From NCBI GenBank assembly GCA_964654995.1, contig CAZZKF010000100.1, positions 1 to 6,684 of the forward strand: DNA of 6,684 nt, in the 5' to 3' direction. Shown here one piece after another: positions 5,538-6,684 of the stretch. Source of the stretch: CAZZKF01 sp964654995 (GTDB lineage Bacteria > Pseudomonadota > Alphaproteobacteria > CAZZKF01). The notes beneath the pieces are model-generated. The model saw only the letters and a program-made list of their open reading frames with translations, had not been told where the DNA came from and did not search any database. Position 1 is the first letter of the stretch. Every line of letters begins with the position of its first letter. A program made the position numbers and the translations under genes.

Positions 5538-6544
5538 GTCGGTTATTGATGCTTCTTTTCGTCGCTGTCTTCGTCAGCCTGTGGGCCGCTGGCGGCACCC
5601 AGCCTGTTGCGGCCCAAACCAACCCGGCTTTTTTCGATCGCTGGGAACTGGTTGGCGATTCGAGACCTTATGGTCTGCAACTCAAGGACGGCAAGATAAT
5701 CGAAGCCGGCATCGTGCGCAGATATCAACTGGTCCGGGACCTGGGCGACCGCGTCGTATTGCTGGTCTGGCCGTCGAAGTCGGAGGAGACGGCAGGGTCT
5801 CCTGTGGCCTATACCTTCGTTGCCTTGACGTTGGAATCACGCAAGCCTTTGGGCAACGGCGAGAACCGGGTGTATCTGCAATTCGCCCCTTGCGAGGTAC
5901 GCAAACGCAACGCCGGTACCTTTGATACCCGGGACATGGACAAGGCATGGGAGCAACTGCTGGCTCAAACCCGGGCGTGCGGGTTGCGAAAGGGTGGCCG
6001 GGAGCTGGGCTTTGGCTGGGGCGGCCTCACCTTCGAGCGCCTGCGCCCTGCGACCAGGCAACGCCAGCCGTCTGACGTTCAGTTCGACCCTGCCTTCCTG
6101 GCTCGCTGGCAGTCGCGCAGTCGTCTGGAGCCCTATTCTCTGCAAATCCAGGGCGACATGATCGTGGAGCCGGACCTGGTGCGTAAATATCGGCTGATTC
6201 GGGACCTGGGCAAACGGATCGTGCTGCTGGTCTGGCCGTCGCAATCGCAGGTGCTGGAAGAGGCGCGCGCCCCGATTGCCTTTTCGTTTGTCACGCTGAC
6301 TCTGAAGCCGTGGGAGCCGATTGGCGCCGGCACCGAGCGGCAATACATGGAATACGGCTATTGCGGCGTCGGAACCCGCGGCGCCGACGATTTCAGCACC
6401 CACGACATGGATGCGCTGTGGCAGGACCTGCTGGCCGGGACGAAGGGTTGCGGGCTCAAGGAAAAGGGCTGGAAATTCGGCTATGGCTGGGGACGAACCC
6501 TCTTCATCCGCAAGCGCCTGATGGCCGTGAGCCCGCAGCCATGA
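5534..6544 (+). CDS. Exported tandem-domain protein B (paralogue of A)
   Basis: Also exactly 336 aa. A signal peptide (1-27, VAA|QT cleavage) precedes a mature start QTNPAFFDRWEL that is nearly identical to that of A. Domains lie at about 33-171 and 187-328. Cysteines are again at 120, 149, 277 and 306, exactly as in A. By hand count, domain 2 of A and B match at about 106 of 142 residues, while domain 1 matches at only about 76 of 139 and B has a 2-residue deletion. In B domain 1 the motif YGYCGVG has become FAPCEVR and DDFSIHDM has become GTFDTRDM, so that copy has diverged in the otherwise most conserved segment. ATG 5534 overlaps A's TGA, so translation is coupled; the longer open frame from 5462 overlaps A and lacks the signal peptide at its start. 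It is the last gene before the terminator at 6607. The function is unknown and probably parallels A with altered specificity. Confidence 0.85.
   Translation: MSRLLMLLFVAVFVSLWAAGGTQPVAAQTNPAFFDRWELVGDSRPYGLQLKDGKIIEAGIVRRYQLVRDLGDRVVLLVWPSKSEETAGSPVAYTFVALTLESRKPLGNGENRVYLQFAPCEVRKRNAGTFDTRDMDKAWEQLLAQTRACGLRKGGRELGFGWGGLTFERLRPATRQRQPSDVQFDPAFLARWQSRSRLEPYSLQIQGDMIVEPDLVRKYRLIRDLGKRIVLLVWPSQSQVLEEARAPIAFSFVTLTLKPWEPIGAGTERQYMEYGYCGVGTRGADDFSTHDMDALWQDLLAGTKGCGLKEKGWKFGYGWGRTLFIRKRLMAVSPQP
6092..6517. repeat. Long direct repeat, copy 2 (domain 2 of gene B)
   Basis: Partner of 5085-5510, with identical runs at 6312-6345 and 6348-6382. The repeat length and identity make it a plausible substrate for recombination or gene conversion between A and B. 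Confidence 0.88.
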
Positions 6545-6554
6545 GCCCGCAGCC
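6527..6554. repeat. 14-nt tandem duplication at the 3' end of gene B
   Basis: GTGAGCCCGCAGCC (6527-6540) is followed directly by ATGAGCCCGCAGCC (6541-6554), differing at one base. The second copy supplies the TGA stop of gene B, so the duplication may have set the present C-terminus. Confidence 0.85.
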
Positions 6555-6606
6555 GGGCTGAGGGCCTGACGGTCCTTTCATTCAGACGCAAACCCACAAT
6601 GTGAGC

Positions 6607-6630
6607 CCCCGCCTTTGGCGGGGTTTTTTT
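6607..6630 (+). terminator. Strong intrinsic terminator of the lysozyme-A-B unit
   Basis: CCCCGCC (6607-6613), loop TTT, GGCGGGG (6617-6623), then seven T (6624-6630). It is a perfect 7-bp GC stem with a U tract, 62 nt after the stop of gene B. Confidence 0.95.
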
Positions 6631-6684
6631 AGAGCATTTCCGGGTCATATGGAACCATTCTGCCGGAGGCATTTTTCGTCATGA
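6631..6684. other. Intergenic tail with possible Rhizobiales-type dispersed repeat and a possible next start
   Basis: The segment begins AGAGCATTTCC and contains the small palindromes CATATG (6648-6653) and ATGGAACCAT, with TCCGG/CCGGA arms enclosing them. The 'AGAGCAT...GGAACC' style recalls short intergenic repeats that are common in Rhizobiales-type genomes (recollection, not searched). GGAGG at 6665-6669 lies 11 nt before ATG 6681, so a gene may begin at the window edge, but only its first bases are visible. Confidence 0.35.

Noticed and set aside
1..6684. CRISPR arrays, tRNA/rRNA genes, insertion sequences, attachment sites
   Set aside because: No regularly spaced short repeats, tRNA cloverleaf segments, transposase motifs or flanking att-like duplications were seen. 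The only long repeats are the coding duplications in A and B.
6681..6684. ATG at the right edge as a new gene
   Set aside because: Only four bases are visible. The GGAGG upstream is suggestive, but nothing about a product can be supported.

Overview
The window is high-GC DNA, most likely from an alphaproteobacterium. This rests on the ATGA-coupled, GC-rich phage genes, which match the order of alphaproteobacterial prophage and gene-transfer-agent (GTA) head-tail modules, and on a Rhizobiales-like intergenic sequence at the right end. The genus cannot be told from sequence alone.

Left edge (1-510, minus strand): the 5' part of a Sel1-repeat lipoprotein-like gene that leaves the window. It is divergent from everything to its right.

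Phage structural module (597-3465, plus strand): a BppU-N-like Ig-fold baseplate/fibre protein, a 122-aa phage structural-module protein of unknown role, a gp6/gp8-type head-tail connector, a head-closure (head-tail joining) protein, a DUF3168 tail terminator and a TP901-1-type major tail tube protein. The last four follow the GTA/prophage order adaptor, stopper, terminator, tube. Two features break the module. A small two-helix membrane protein gene sits on the minus strand between terminator and tube, with its stop codon interlocked with the terminator gene's stop. After the tube gene there is a probable intrinsic terminator instead of tail chaperone and tape-measure genes. No capsid, portal or terminase gene lies in the window, so this looks like a fragment or a rearranged cassette.

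Right half (3561-6544, plus strand): a compact three-gene unit with visibly lower GC in places. It encodes a GH24 lysozyme-like protein with the Glu/Asp/Thr triad intact and an extra N-terminal region of about 105 residues. Two exported proteins follow, each exactly 336 aa, each with a signal peptide and two copies of an unrecognised domain of about 140 residues containing two conserved cysteines. Spacing (21 nt, then an ATGA overlap) implies one transcript, which ends at a strong terminator at 6607-6630. The most interesting reading, which is inference, is a peptidoglycan-cleaving toxin or effector with duplicated periplasmic inhibitor/immunity proteins, located where tail-associated cargo could be carried.
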